64,000 nucleotides of DNA from Methylocystis echinoides (GTDB lineage Bacteria > Pseudomonadota > Alphaproteobacteria > Rhizobiales > Beijerinckiaceae), in NCBI RefSeq assembly GCF_027923385.1, contig NZ_BSEC01000001.1:2306501-2370500 (forward strand), read 5' to 3'. Position numbers and translations under genes: made by a program. Each line of letters opens with the position of its first letter. The stretch's first letter is position 1. Under the pieces are notes generated by a model that was not told where the DNA came from, ran no database searches, and saw only the letters and a program-made list of their open reading frames with translations. Positions 44,295 to 52,926 of the stretch are shown piece by piece.

Positions 44295-45044
44295 ATGCTC
44301 GTCATCAAAAACCTCCACGTTTCGGTCGGTGACCGGAAGATTCTCAAGGGCCTTTCCCTCACCGTGCGCGACGGCGAAGTCGCGGCGATCATGGGGCCGA
44401 ACGGCACCGGCAAGTCGACGCTCTCCTATGTGATCGCCGGCCGCGAGGGCTATGACATCACCGAGGGCGAAGTGCTGCTCAACGGCGAGAACATTCTCGA
44501 ACTCGATCCGCATGAGCGCGCCGCCAAGGGGCTGTTTCTCGCCTTCCAGTATCCGGTCGAAATCCCCGGCGTCGCCACCATGACCTTCCTGAAGGCGGCG
44601 ATGAATGCGCAGCGTCGCTCGCGCGGCGAAGAGGAATTGCAGACGCCCGACTTCATGAAGCGGGTCCGCGAGGCGGCGGCGAAGCTCGGCGTCTCGCAGG
44701 AAATGCTGCGCCGGCCGCTGAACTCGGGCTTTTCCGGCGGCGAGAAGAAGCGCATGGAAGTGTTGCAGATGGCGCTGCTGGCGCCGACTGTCGGCATTCT
44801 CGACGAGACCGACTCCGGGCTCGACATCGACGCGCTGAGGGTCGTGTCGGAGGGCGTCAACGCGCTGCGCGCGCCGGAGCGCAGCTTCCTCGTCATCACC
44901 CATTATCAGCGGCTGCTGGACTACATCAAACCCGACACGGTGCATGTGATGGCGAACGGCCGCATCATGCGCAGCGGCGGGCCGGAGCTGGCGCTCGAAC
45001 TCGAGGAGCGCGGCTATCAGGATTATGTCGGCGAGGCGGCGTAA
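44295..45044 (+). CDS. sufC: Fe-S assembly ATPase SufC
   Basis: 249 residues, an ABC-type ATPase. Walker A is IMGPNGTGKSTLSYVIAG, Q-loop FQYPVEIPGV, signature SGGEKKRMEVLQMALL, Walker B GILDETDSGLDIDAL and H-loop VITHYQRLL. It drives conformational change in the SufBC2D scaffold. A purine-rich GGGATAAAAGGGG site precedes the ATG. sufD starts 3 bases after its stop. Confidence 0.96.
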   Translation: MLVIKNLHVSVGDRKILKGLSLTVRDGEVAAIMGPNGTGKSTLSYVIAGREGYDITEGEVLLNGENILELDPHERAAKGLFLAFQYPVEIPGVATMTFLKAAMNAQRRSRGEEELQTPDFMKRVREAAAKLGVSQEMLRRPLNSGFSGGEKKRMEVLQMALLAPTVGILDETDSGLDIDALRVVSEGVNALRAPERSFLVITHYQRLLDYIKPDTVHVMANGRIMRSGGPELALELEERGYQDYVGEAA

Positions 45045-45047
45045 GCC

Positions 45048-46346
45048 ATGAAAAGAACCGCGACAGAAGCCGATATGGCGCTCGCTGGCCTCTTCGAGGA
45101 GATGAAGGGCAGGGGTGGCGCAGGCCTGCGGGCGGCAGCCTGGGAAGATTTTGCCGAAAGGGGCCTCCCCAATCGCCGCGTCGAGGCCTGGCATTATACG
45201 GATATCAGGGCCGCGCTCGGCAAGCCGGCGCCGCTCGCGGCGACCGCCGCCGCGCCGCAGCTGCCGCGCGCGCAGGACGCCGTGCGGCTCGTCACGCTCG
45301 ACGGCGTGTTCCGGCCTGACCTCTCCGACGTCGCCGATCTGCCGGACGGCGTGACGGCCCAGCCGCTGCGCGACGCGCTGGCGCAGGGGGCGCCGGGAAT
45401 CATGGCGCTGCTCGCCAGCGCCGACGTGCAGACGGACGACGCCCTTGTCTCGCTCAACGCCGCGCTGATGCAGGATGGCGTCATCCTGCGCATTCCCGCC
45501 GGCGCCGCGCTGGAGCGGACCATCGAACTGACGAGCCTCGTCTCGGGCGAGGCCGCACAGTCGAGCTTCTCGCGGTCGCTCGTCATCCTCGGCCGCGGCG
45601 CCAGGGCGACCATCGTCGAGACGGCGGGCGCGCTTGCGGCCGGCGCGGCGCAGGACAATCAGGCGCTCATCCTGCGGCTCGCCCCCGGCGCGACGCTCGA
45701 CCTCGTGACCCATGCGACCGGCGAAAGCGACGCGCTCGTGCGCGTCATGAGCCTGATCGCCCATCTCGACACGGGCGCGTCACTCAACTCATATGCGCTG
45801 CTCGAAGGCGCCGGGCTGTTGCGGCGTCAGATCTTCGCGCGGCTCGACGGCGAGCACGCAAAGGTCGCCTTCAACGGCGCGACGCTCGCGCGCGGGCGCC
45901 AGCATGTCGACACGACGCTCGTGGTCGATCACGCGCTGCCCCATGGCGAGAGCCGGGAGCGGTTCCGCAATATTCTCGACGGGCAGGGGACGGGCGTGTT
46001 CCAGGGCAAGATCATCGTGCGGCCGCATGCGCAGAAGACCGATGGCGTCATGCAGTCCAGGGCGCTGCTGCTTTCCGACGGCGCCACGATGAACAACAAG
46101 CCGGAGCTCGAAATCTTCGCAGACGACGTCCAGTGCGGCCATGGCGCGACCTCCGGCAGGCTCGACACGGATCAGCTCTTCTACCTCATGGCCCGCGGTC
46201 TGCCGCGCCGCGAGGCGGAATCGCTGCTGATCGAAGGCTTCGCCAATGAGGCGTTCGACGGGATCGCACATGAGCCGCTACGCGACTGGCTCGGGGCGCG
46301 CGTGTCGGCCTGGCTCGCAGGGAGATCGCCGGAGAGAGCACAATGA
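45048..46346 (+). CDS. sufD: Fe-S scaffold subunit SufD
   Basis: 432 residues. The N-terminal FAERGLPNRRVEAWHYTDIR and C-terminal beta-helix with NNKPELEIFADDVQCGHGATSGRLDTDQLFYLMARGLPRREAESLLIEGF are characteristic; the latter includes the conserved Cys-Gly-His used in assembly. It pairs with SufB. The start is 3 bases after sufC and the stop overlaps sufS as ATGA. Confidence 0.95.
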   Translation: MKRTATEADMALAGLFEEMKGRGGAGLRAAAWEDFAERGLPNRRVEAWHYTDIRAALGKPAPLAATAAAPQLPRAQDAVRLVTLDGVFRPDLSDVADLPDGVTAQPLRDALAQGAPGIMALLASADVQTDDALVSLNAALMQDGVILRIPAGAALERTIELTSLVSGEAAQSSFSRSLVILGRGARATIVETAGALAAGAAQDNQALILRLAPGATLDLVTHATGESDALVRVMSLIAHLDTGASLNSYALLEGAGLLRRQIFARLDGEHAKVAFNGATLARGRQHVDTTLVVDHALPHGESRERFRNILDGQGTGVFQGKIIVRPHAQKTDGVMQSRALLLSDGATMNNKPELEIFADDVQCGHGATSGRLDTDQLFYLMARGLPRREAESLLIEGFANEAFDGIAHEPLRDWLGARVSAWLAGRSPERAQ

Positions 46347-47584
46347 GCGAGAACGCGCCGCTGAAATTCTTCGACGTGGAGGCGATCCGCGCGGATTTTC
46401 CCATTCTCGCGGAAAAGCCCTATGGCAAGCCGCTCGTCTATCTCGACAACGCCGCCTCGGCGCAAAAGCCGCGCGCGGTGATCGAGCGGCTGTCGCATTT
46501 CTACGAGCACGAATACGCCAACGTCCATCGCGGCCTGCATTATCTCGCCAACGCCGCCACGGAAGGTTACGAGGGCGCGCGCGAGACGTTGCGGCGCTTC
46601 CTCAACGCCGAGTCGACCGACGAGATCATTTTCACGCGCGGCGCCACCGAGGCGCTCAATCTGGTCGCGTCGTCATTCGGGCTGGCGCATATCGGCGAGG
46701 GGGATGAGATCATCCTGTCGCTGATGGAGCATCACTCGAACATTGTGCCCTGGCATTTCCTGCGCGAGCGCAAGGGCGCGGTGATCAAATGGATCATGCC
46801 GGACGACGACGGCCGCATCGATCTCGACGCTTATGAGAAGCTCTTCACGCCGCGCACGAAGATCGTGTCCGTCACGCATATGTCAAATGTCGTGGCGACG
46901 CCGACGCCCATCGCGGAGATGGCGCGCATCGCCCATGCGCATGGCGCGCCGATCTGCGTCGACGGTTCGCAGGGGGCGGTGCATCTCGATGTCGACGTGC
47001 GGGCGCTGGATGTCGACTTCTATGTCGTCACCGGCCACAAGCTCTATGGGCCCACGGGGATCGGCGCACTTTACGGCAAGCGGAAGTGGCTCGAAAACCT
47101 GCCGCCCTATGCCGGCGGCGGCGAAATGATCGAGACCGTCTCGCTCGATACTGTGACCTATAACGCGCCGCCGCACCGTTTCGAGGCCGGCACGCCGCCC
47201 ATTGCGCAGGCGGTCGGCCTCGCGGCAGCGCTCGAGTATGTCGAGAAAATCGGCAAGGGCGCGATCCGCGCGCATGAGGCGCAGCTCACCGCCTACGCCC
47301 AGCAGCGCCTGTCCGCCATCGACGGGTTGCGCATCTTCGGCAATGCGCCGGAGAAGGGACCGATCGTCGCGTTCGAAATGGCGTCGGCGCATGCGCATGA
47401 CATTGCTACCATTATCGACAGATCGGGAGTCGCGGTGCGCGCCGGCACGCATTGTGCGATGCCGCTGCTGTCGCATTTCGGCGTGACATCGACATGCCGC
47501 GCTTCCTTCGCCCTCTACAACACGCGCGAGGAGGTGGACCGTCTGGCAGACGCTTTGCTTAAAGCGCAGAAACTTTTCGCCTGA
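46343..47584 (+). CDS. sufS: Cysteine desulfurase SufS
   Basis: 413 residues. IRADFPILAEKPYGKPLVYLDNAASAQKP, NVHRGLHYLANAATEGYE, FTRGATEALNLVA, PLP lysine in DFYVVTGHKLYGPTGIGALYGK, and the active-site Cys in RAGTHCAMPLLSHFG define a group II (SufS) desulfurase. It mobilises sulfur as a persulfide for SufB. No SufE or SufU partner gene is in the window. It is the second desulfurase of this cluster, distinct from the IscS-like enzyme at 40529. Confidence 0.95.
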   Translation: MSENAPLKFFDVEAIRADFPILAEKPYGKPLVYLDNAASAQKPRAVIERLSHFYEHEYANVHRGLHYLANAATEGYEGARETLRRFLNAESTDEIIFTRGATEALNLVASSFGLAHIGEGDEIILSLMEHHSNIVPWHFLRERKGAVIKWIMPDDDGRIDLDAYEKLFTPRTKIVSVTHMSNVVATPTPIAEMARIAHAHGAPICVDGSQGAVHLDVDVRALDVDFYVVTGHKLYGPTGIGALYGKRKWLENLPPYAGGGEMIETVSLDTVTYNAPPHRFEAGTPPIAQAVGLAAALEYVEKIGKGAIRAHEAQLTAYAQQRLSAIDGLRIFGNAPEKGPIVAFEMASAHAHDIATIIDRSGVAVRAGTHCAMPLLSHFGVTSTCRASFALYNTREEVDRLADALLKAQKLFA

Positions 47585-47600
47585 GGAGGTTGTCTTGCTG

Positions 47601-47969
47601 ATGAGCGAAGCTCTCAACACAAGCGGCGCGCGGAACGCGGCGGAGACGGCCGAGGCCGCTGAAGCCGAGCGTTTGACGAATGACGTCATCAAGGCGCTCA
47701 AGACCGTGTACGATCCGGAAATTCCCGCCGACATCTATGAGCTGGGGCTGATCTACCGCATCGATATTGGCGACGATGGCGTCGTCGAAATCGACATGAC
47801 GCTGACGGCGCCCGGCTGTCCCGTCGCGGGCGAGATGCCCATATGGGTGAAGAATGCGGTGAGCGCCGTGCCGGGCGTCAGCGACGTCAAAGTGAACATG
47901 GTGTTCCAGCCGCCCTGGGATCAGAGCCGCATGTCGGACGAGGCGCGCGTCGCGCTCGACATGTGGTGA
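47601..47969 (+). CDS. SUF-associated MIP18/DUF59 protein
   Basis: 122 residues from ATG 47601, 10 bases after a strong GAGGAGGT; a TTG at 47595 is too close to it. The DUF59 core reads VIKALKTVYDPEIPADIYELGLIYRIDI, LTAPGCPVAGEMPIWVKNAV and VNMVFQPPWDQSRMSDEAR. This family (SufT/PaaD-like, MIP18) helps Fe-S cluster maturation. It lies between sufS and the VOC and sufA genes in the same direction, as in other alphaproteobacterial SUF operons. Confidence 0.92.
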   Translation: MSEALNTSGARNAAETAEAAEAERLTNDVIKALKTVYDPEIPADIYELGLIYRIDIGDDGVVEIDMTLTAPGCPVAGEMPIWVKNAVSAVPGVSDVKVNMVFQPPWDQSRMSDEARVALDMW

Positions 47970-47981
47970 GAGAGGAAAAAC

Positions 47982-48413
47982 ATGGTCGCCCGTGACGCTG
48001 CGCCGGCGAGGCCCAAAGTGCTCGAGACCGCGCTTTATGTCGACGATCTCGCACGCGCGGGCCGCTTCTACGGCGAGACGCTGGGGCTTGAACCCATGAC
48101 GCAGGACAGCCGCATGTGGGCGCTGGACTGCGGGCCGGCGAGCGTCCTTCTGCTTTTCCGGCGCGGCGGAACGCTGGAGACGGTGGAGCTGCCCGGCGGG
48201 CGTATTCCGCCGCATGACGGGGCAGGGCCGGCGCATCTGGCTTTCGCCGTCGCGGCGCGCGAACTGCCCGCATGGGAAGCGCGGCTCGCTGAATGCGGCG
48301 TCGCGATCGAAGCGCGCATGACATGGCCGCACGGCGGCGAAAGTCTTTATTTTCGCGATCCGGACGGCCATCTGGTGGAACTGGCGACGCCCGGCCTTTG
48401 GGCGAATTATTAG
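47982..48413 (+). CDS. VOC-family glyoxalase/dioxygenase-like protein
   Basis: 143 residues with two beta-alpha-beta-beta-beta modules: LETALYVDDLARAGRFYGETLGLEPM at the start and GGESLYFRDPDGHLVELATPGLW at the end, which carries the metal-ligand Glu. Members include glyoxalase I, fosfomycin-resistance enzymes and extradiol dioxygenases; this one cannot be assigned. It sits within the SUF operon, 12 bases after the DUF59 gene and 11 before sufA, so a link to Fe-S or oxidative-stress metabolism is possible. Confidence 0.85.
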   Translation: MVARDAAPARPKVLETALYVDDLARAGRFYGETLGLEPMTQDSRMWALDCGPASVLLLFRRGGTLETVELPGGRIPPHDGAGPAHLAFAVAARELPAWEARLAECGVAIEARMTWPHGGESLYFRDPDGHLVELATPGLWANY

Positions 48414-48424
48414 GAAGAAGCGAC

Positions 48425-48796
48425 ATGGCTTTGGCGAAGATGGACGTGATGACTGTGAGCCCCGCCGCGGCTGAGCGCGTGCGCGGCCTGCTGGCGAAGG
48501 CGGCCGACGGCGAGGGGCTGCGCGTTTCGGTAGAGAAGGGCGGCTGCGCCGGCATGTCCTACAAGATGGCCATCGGCGCCCCGCTCATCGGCGACGAGAT
48601 CATCGACTTCGAGGGCGGTCGCGTGATCGTCGACGCCGGCGCCGTGCTCTATCTTCTGGGCACCCGCATGGATGTGAAAACGGATCAGTTCTCGTCGACC
48701 TTCGTTTTCGAAAACCCCAATCAGACGTCAGCCTGCGGCTGCGGCGAAAGCGTCGAACTGCAACCCGCCGATCCGGCGAGGCTCGCTGCAGGATGA
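48425..48796 (+). CDS. sufA: A-type Fe-S carrier SufA
   Basis: 123 residues from ATG 48425. The HesB/IscA fold shows VSPAAAERVRGLLAK, GLRVSVEKGGCAGMSYKM with the first Cys, and SACGCGESV with the C-terminal Cys pair, giving the three cluster ligands. It carries nascent clusters from SufBCD to apoproteins. The open frame to 48293 reads into the VOC gene out of frame. It is the last gene of the cluster. Confidence 0.93.
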   Translation: MALAKMDVMTVSPAAAERVRGLLAKAADGEGLRVSVEKGGCAGMSYKMAIGAPLIGDEIIDFEGGRVIVDAGAVLYLLGTRMDVKTDQFSSTFVFENPNQTSACGCGESVELQPADPARLAAG

Positions 48797-48834
48797 GCGC
48801 GCGGCTTTGTAAACATGTGGCGCCGACGCCGTCG

Positions 48835-48849
48835 TTAACGATGCGCTAA
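48835..48849. promoter_or_regulatory. CtrA-like box TTAA-N7-CTAA upstream of the DUF2167 gene
   Basis: TTAACGATGCGCTAA matches the CtrA consensus at seven of eight positions, 96 bases before the start at 48946. Confidence 0.35.
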
Positions 48850-48945
48850 CCCTGTCCAGTATTGAGCCAATTCGGAAAAACCGGCCACAACGCATTTTTC
48901 AGCATCTTATGGCAAAGCTCCAGTTAACGTGTCTGGAGTTCGTCG

Positions 48946-51402
48946 ATGTCCGTTTACAAATCGCCTCTGATTGTTTCGAGCCTGGCCCTCCTCGCCGCCC
49001 TGTCGCTGTCGTCGGACGCGAGCTTCGCACGCGATGCACGGCAAAAAGAGATGAAGCCGGCGCCTGACATCACAATGGAGCCTCAGGACAGCGCGAGCGA
49101 CGACATCATCTTCGTCATGCCGCCGCTCAAGCCGGTGAAGGGCGCTCTCGCCGCAGGCAAAAAAGCCGCGCCCACCGTCGCCGAAAAGGCGGCCCCGCCG
49201 GCCGAGGCGCCTGCAACCATCGCCCCGGCGCCGGCGCCTGTCGCGCAGAAGGCGGAAGCGACGGAAAAGCCAGTCGAGAACGCCGTGACGGCGCCTCCGG
49301 CGGCGGCCGTAGCCACAGCGCCCGCGGCTGTCCCGGCGCCTCCCGTGGCGGCCAGCGCGCCGGCCGTCGCGCCGAAGGCCGAAACCGCCGCCAGAGCCGT
49401 GCCGAAAGCCGGGAAGGCGTCGGTCGCCCGCAAGCCCGCGGTAGAGCCGCGACAGGCTCAAAAAGAGGCGGCCAAGGCGCCAGAGCCGGCGCAGGCGCGG
49501 GTCAACCCGACGATTGCGACGCCCGAGGCGAGCGCCCCGCCCGCCGTAGAGGCGGCGGCGGAGCCGGCGTCCGCGCCGCCGCCTGTGGTTCCGCCCGTGG
49601 AGACGGCGACAACGACGCCCGCGCCCGAGGCAACGAAGGCCACGCCGGCCGAGACAGCCCCGGCGGCGCAGGAGCAGGCGGCGCAAGAACCAGCGGCCCA
49701 AGAAACCGCAGCCCAGAAGCAGGCGGCCCAGGAGCCGGCTCCCCAGGCGCAGGCCCCCGAAGCGCAGGCCCCCGAAGCGCAGGCCCCCCAAGCGCAAGCT
49801 CCCGAAGTGCAGGCTCCGCAGGAACACGCCGCGCAAGCACAGGCCACGCCGGCCGAGCCGGAGCCGGCGAAGACACAGCCCGAGGCGCAAGCCGAGGCCA
49901 GCGCAGATCCAGCGGCCCCGCCGCAGCTCTCGGAAGCGGAGGCGCGCATCGCCGCGCTACGGGCGGAAGGCGTCGTCGGCCCGGCGAAGATTCGCCTCGC
50001 GGACCAGGCGACACTGTTGCTCCCCGCCGACCGTGTCTTCATCCCGCAGGAGCCGGCGCGCAAGCTGGCCGCCGAAGTCGGGTTGGAACTGCGCGCTGGC
50101 GCGCAGGGGATTGTGCTGCCGGCCAGAGACAAGATCGAGTGGCTGGCGCCGGTGGAGTTGCTCCTGGACGGCCATATCAGCGCCAGCCGCGACCAGCTTG
50201 ACGGGGCGAAACTCCTGGCCGCTTTCGAGGCCAGCCTGCCGCAGGTCAATGCGCAGCGCGCCGCCGCCGGCCAGCCCGCCGTCGTGCTGCAGGGCTGGAT
50301 GACCCCGCCGGAACTGGATGAGAAGCAGCGGCTTTCCGTCTGCGTCAATGTTTCGACCCAGAACGACCCCGCCGGGCAGGATCGCTTCTTCAATTGTGAG
50401 GCCTGGGCGCTCGGCCGCGAGGGAGCGATCAAGGTCGGCGTCGCGGACGCCGCCGGAATGGCGGAAAGCCTCAAGGGAGAAGCGCAGGCGCTCGCCGGCG
50501 CCATCGTCTTCGATCATGGCAAGGCCTATGCGGATTTCGACCCCGCCATCGACCGGGCCGCGTCCTATTCGGCGGCCGACCTGCTGATCCACGACGTCAG
50601 CGCGAAAGCCCCCGCCGCGCCGGCGGCGCCCGCTGCCGCCCCCGTGGCCGAAAGCGCCCCGCAGCGCTCGATTCTGGACACGCTCACCGATCCGCTCGTC
50701 CTCGTCGGCGGCGGCATGGTGATGCTGTTGCTCTATATCCGCAACAAGCGCGACAAGGATCAGAAGTCATCATCTGAAAAGCGCAAACCGGCGCCTGAAA
50801 AGGACGCGAAGCCAGCCACGGACGCGAAGCCGGCGACCCCGGCCGCTAGCCGGTCGCTGTTCGCGCGGTTGCTGCCGACCCTGCATGCACGGTTCGCCCG
50901 CAAGGACGTTACGGCTCTCAAGCCCGCGGAAGCGCGCAAGGCTGACGCGCCCAAAGCAGACGCCGCCGCGCCCGCTGCATCCGCCCGGACGCCGGCCCGC
51001 CCTGCGCCGGCCGGGGAGTCGCGTTCGCTGATCGCGAAATATCTGCCGACGCTGCACGCCAAATTCGCCCGCAAGGGCGCGGCGGCGAGCGCTGCGCGGC
51101 CGGAGAATGACGCGGAAGAGCCGGCTCAGGCCCTCAAGAAGATCGCCGCATTGATGCAGGGCCCCGAGTCCGCGCCCCCGGCCAGCCCCGCGCGCGCCAT
51201 TCGCCCCGCGATTCGCGTTGGCGGCGCGGCGGTCGCCGTGGCCGAGCCGGACGGGCCCGAGACATTGCCCGCCTCGGCGATCCCCGCCGCCCGAACGCCC
51301 AATAGCGCGGGCGACGACTTCGGGCTCGTCGAGCCCGGCGACGTCGAAGCGGCGTCGGCGGCGATCAATGCGGCCCGCGCGCGGCAAGAAGCCGGCCGCT
51401 GA
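48946..51402 (+). CDS. DUF2167 membrane protein with long low-complexity linkers
   Basis: 818 residues. Signal peptide (LIVSSLALLAALSLSSDASFA), then about 300 residues rich in Ala, Pro, Gln and Glu with AQAPE-type repeats near 269-290. The DUF2167 domain runs from about 341 to 555 (GPAKIRLADQATLLLPADRVFIP ... GWMTPPELDEKQRLSV ... AIVFDHGKAYADFDPAIDRAASY). A membrane helix near 581-598 leads to a C-terminal tail with two copies of SRSL-x-A-x-x-LPTLHA-x-FARK near 634-654 and 693-712. Most DUF2167 proteins lack these extensions. Function unknown; probably inner membrane with the domain outside. Confidence 0.75.
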   Translation: MSVYKSPLIVSSLALLAALSLSSDASFARDARQKEMKPAPDITMEPQDSASDDIIFVMPPLKPVKGALAAGKKAAPTVAEKAAPPAEAPATIAPAPAPVAQKAEATEKPVENAVTAPPAAAVATAPAAVPAPPVAASAPAVAPKAETAARAVPKAGKASVARKPAVEPRQAQKEAAKAPEPAQARVNPTIATPEASAPPAVEAAAEPASAPPPVVPPVETATTTPAPEATKATPAETAPAAQEQAAQEPAAQETAAQKQAAQEPAPQAQAPEAQAPEAQAPQAQAPEVQAPQEHAAQAQATPAEPEPAKTQPEAQAEASADPAAPPQLSEAEARIAALRAEGVVGPAKIRLADQATLLLPADRVFIPQEPARKLAAEVGLELRAGAQGIVLPARDKIEWLAPVELLLDGHISASRDQLDGAKLLAAFEASLPQVNAQRAAAGQPAVVLQGWMTPPELDEKQRLSVCVNVSTQNDPAGQDRFFNCEAWALGREGAIKVGVADAAGMAESLKGEAQALAGAIVFDHGKAYADFDPAIDRAASYSAADLLIHDVSAKAPAAPAAPAAAPVAESAPQRSILDTLTDPLVLVGGGMVMLLLYIRNKRDKDQKSSSEKRKPAPEKDAKPATDAKPATPAASRSLFARLLPTLHARFARKDVTALKPAEARKADAPKADAAAPAASARTPARPAPAGESRSLIAKYLPTLHAKFARKGAAASAARPENDAEEPAQALKKIAALMQGPESAPPASPARAIRPAIRVGGAAVAVAEPDGPETLPASAIPAARTPNSAGDDFGLVEPGDVEAASAAINAARARQEAGR

Positions 51403-51754
51403 GAAAAGCCTGTTTCCTTCGGGAAGGTTGGCCTCGAGCCCGCTTTTGAGCGGGCTCGACGCACGTACGACGGCGCTCTCATGAGATGAGGGGAACCATG
51501 GCCCACCATCGCGCAGGGCGTGGAGCCGCCATTCTATTGAAAAAGGATCGTTGCCGCGACCATTTGTCACGAAATTACAACAATGTGATTTTTTACAAAC
51601 TGAGCAATAGTTTTTAACATTCGTTGTGATAATAGAGCGTCGGAGCTCGGGACAATTTGTCTCGCGCCTCGGCGACGTATTGCGAGACAGGAGAGGGGAA
51701 CGCAACATTCTGCTTCGCACGTTGTCTTTATCGGGATTTCAGGAGGTTGGGGTT
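51403..51754. other. 352-base gap with inverted repeat and AT-rich leader
   Basis: A 10-bp stem (TCGAGCCCGC at 51434-51443 and GCGGGCTCGA at 51450-51459, loop TTTTGA) probably ends the DUF2167 transcript. An ATG at 51498 with GAGGGG upstream opens a 39-codon frame ending at TAA 51615-51617 that I cannot support as a gene. Bases 51540-51620 are AT-rich and likely hold the promoter of the next gene. Confidence 0.45.
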
Positions 51755-52648
51755 ATGAAGAAGGCCATATGGGCAGGTCTGTCGTCCATTTTGATTTCCA
51801 CCAGCGCGATGGCGGCGAATTCGGCCTGCCCGACGCTTGCCATGCCGCTCGCCACTGCGCTGAAGCAGGCGGTTAATCAGGAGAAGGCTGCCGATCCGGA
51901 CGGCGTTATCGGTTTCGGGCTGAACATGTGGGCGACGGTTGTCGCTCCTGATGGTCGTGTCTGCGAGGTCGCCTACTCTGGTGCGACCGCGATCCAGGGT
52001 CAGTGGCTTGCCAGCCGTGTGATTTCCGCACAGAAGGCCTTCACTGCAGTGTCCTTGAGCCTGAGCTCGGGGAATCCCTTTGGCTTCGCCATCTCGTCCG
52101 CCAATCTCTATACGGCGACCCAGCCGGGCGGCAGCCTATTTGGCCTGCAACACAGCAACCCGGTCGCCCCCGCGAACGCGTATGGCGACAAGATTAACTC
52201 TGCGGGCGCCAATGTGGGCCCCACCGACACCGGGCTCTACGGAACCCCGAAAGATCCGATGGTCGGGCAGGTGATCGGCGGTATCAACGTGTTCGGTGGC
52301 GGCCTCGCCCTGTATCAATCGGCGTCTAACAAGGTTGGTGGCGTCGGCGTCAGCGGCGACACCTCTTGCGCCGATCACATGGTCGCGTGGCGGCTGCGCC
52401 GTCTTATCGGCCTCGACAAGCTTTCAGGGGTTGGTGGTCCGACGGGAGATTCCTCGTTCCCGGACAACATCATCTTCGATACCGCGTTCAACGTGAATAG
52501 CAACACCACCGTTCCCAGTGGCACCCTCAATAACGTCGGGCCTTACACCTCGGCGGGCGGTTGGGGACACCCGACCTGCAAGGGGGCGACAAACGCTCAG
52601 GCGAACGCCATCAAGGGCAATACTCCGCTTCTTCCGCCCGTTCAGTAA
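51755..52648 (+). CDS. Exported GlcG/HbpS-like (DUF336) heme-binding-type protein
   Basis: 297 residues from ATG 51755 with AGGAGG upstream. A signal peptide (MKKAIWAGLSSILISTSAMA) ends before ANSACPTL. The DUF336 fold is suggested by LATALKQAVNQEKAADPDGVIGFGLNMWATVVAPDGRVCEVAYSG, SRVISAQKAFTAVSLS, VFGGGLALYQSASNKVGGVGVSGDTSCADHMVAWRLR. Some relatives bind heme extracellularly, others sit in glycolate loci. Two conserved cysteines may form a disulfide in the periplasm. It appears monocistronic with its own terminator. Confidence 0.8.
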   Translation: MKKAIWAGLSSILISTSAMAANSACPTLAMPLATALKQAVNQEKAADPDGVIGFGLNMWATVVAPDGRVCEVAYSGATAIQGQWLASRVISAQKAFTAVSLSLSSGNPFGFAISSANLYTATQPGGSLFGLQHSNPVAPANAYGDKINSAGANVGPTDTGLYGTPKDPMVGQVIGGINVFGGGLALYQSASNKVGGVGVSGDTSCADHMVAWRLRRLIGLDKLSGVGGPTGDSSFPDNIIFDTAFNVNSNTTVPSGTLNNVGPYTSAGGWGHPTCKGATNAQANAIKGNTPLLPPVQ

Positions 52649-52681
52649 TCGTCGGACGTTTGATTGCGTCTGAATAGTCTG

Positions 52682-52724
52682 GCGGGTGCAGCGCAACGGG
52701 CGCTGCACCCGCTATTCTTTTTCT
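52682..52724 (+). terminator. Rho-independent terminator of the DUF336 gene
   Basis: A perfect 12-bp stem, GCGGGTGCAGCG at 52682-52693 and CGCTGCACCCGC at 52701-52712, followed by TATTCTTTTTCT. Confidence 0.9.
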
Positions 52725-52926
52725 AGGCGCTTAAAACACAGTAAAACGATCGTAAACAGGCGTCTTCCATTCTTGGCTGCACGTTGTGTGTCCTGGCAGA
52801 CACAGCTTTGTGGTATTTCTGCAAACACCTGTAACAATTATTGACTTGGGCAAGCGCGCGGACAAAACATTGCACATCAGCGTTTTCTCCTGATACCGCC
52901 GCACTTTAAGTATGAGATCCAGAGAA

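Noticed and set aside
49740..49830. CRISPR-like short repeats
   Set aside because: In-frame AQAPE-coding repeats inside the DUF2167 gene, without spacers.
51498..51617. 39-codon open frame with a purine-rich upstream site
   Set aside because: No recognisable protein features, and it lies in an AT-rich leader where chance frames are common.
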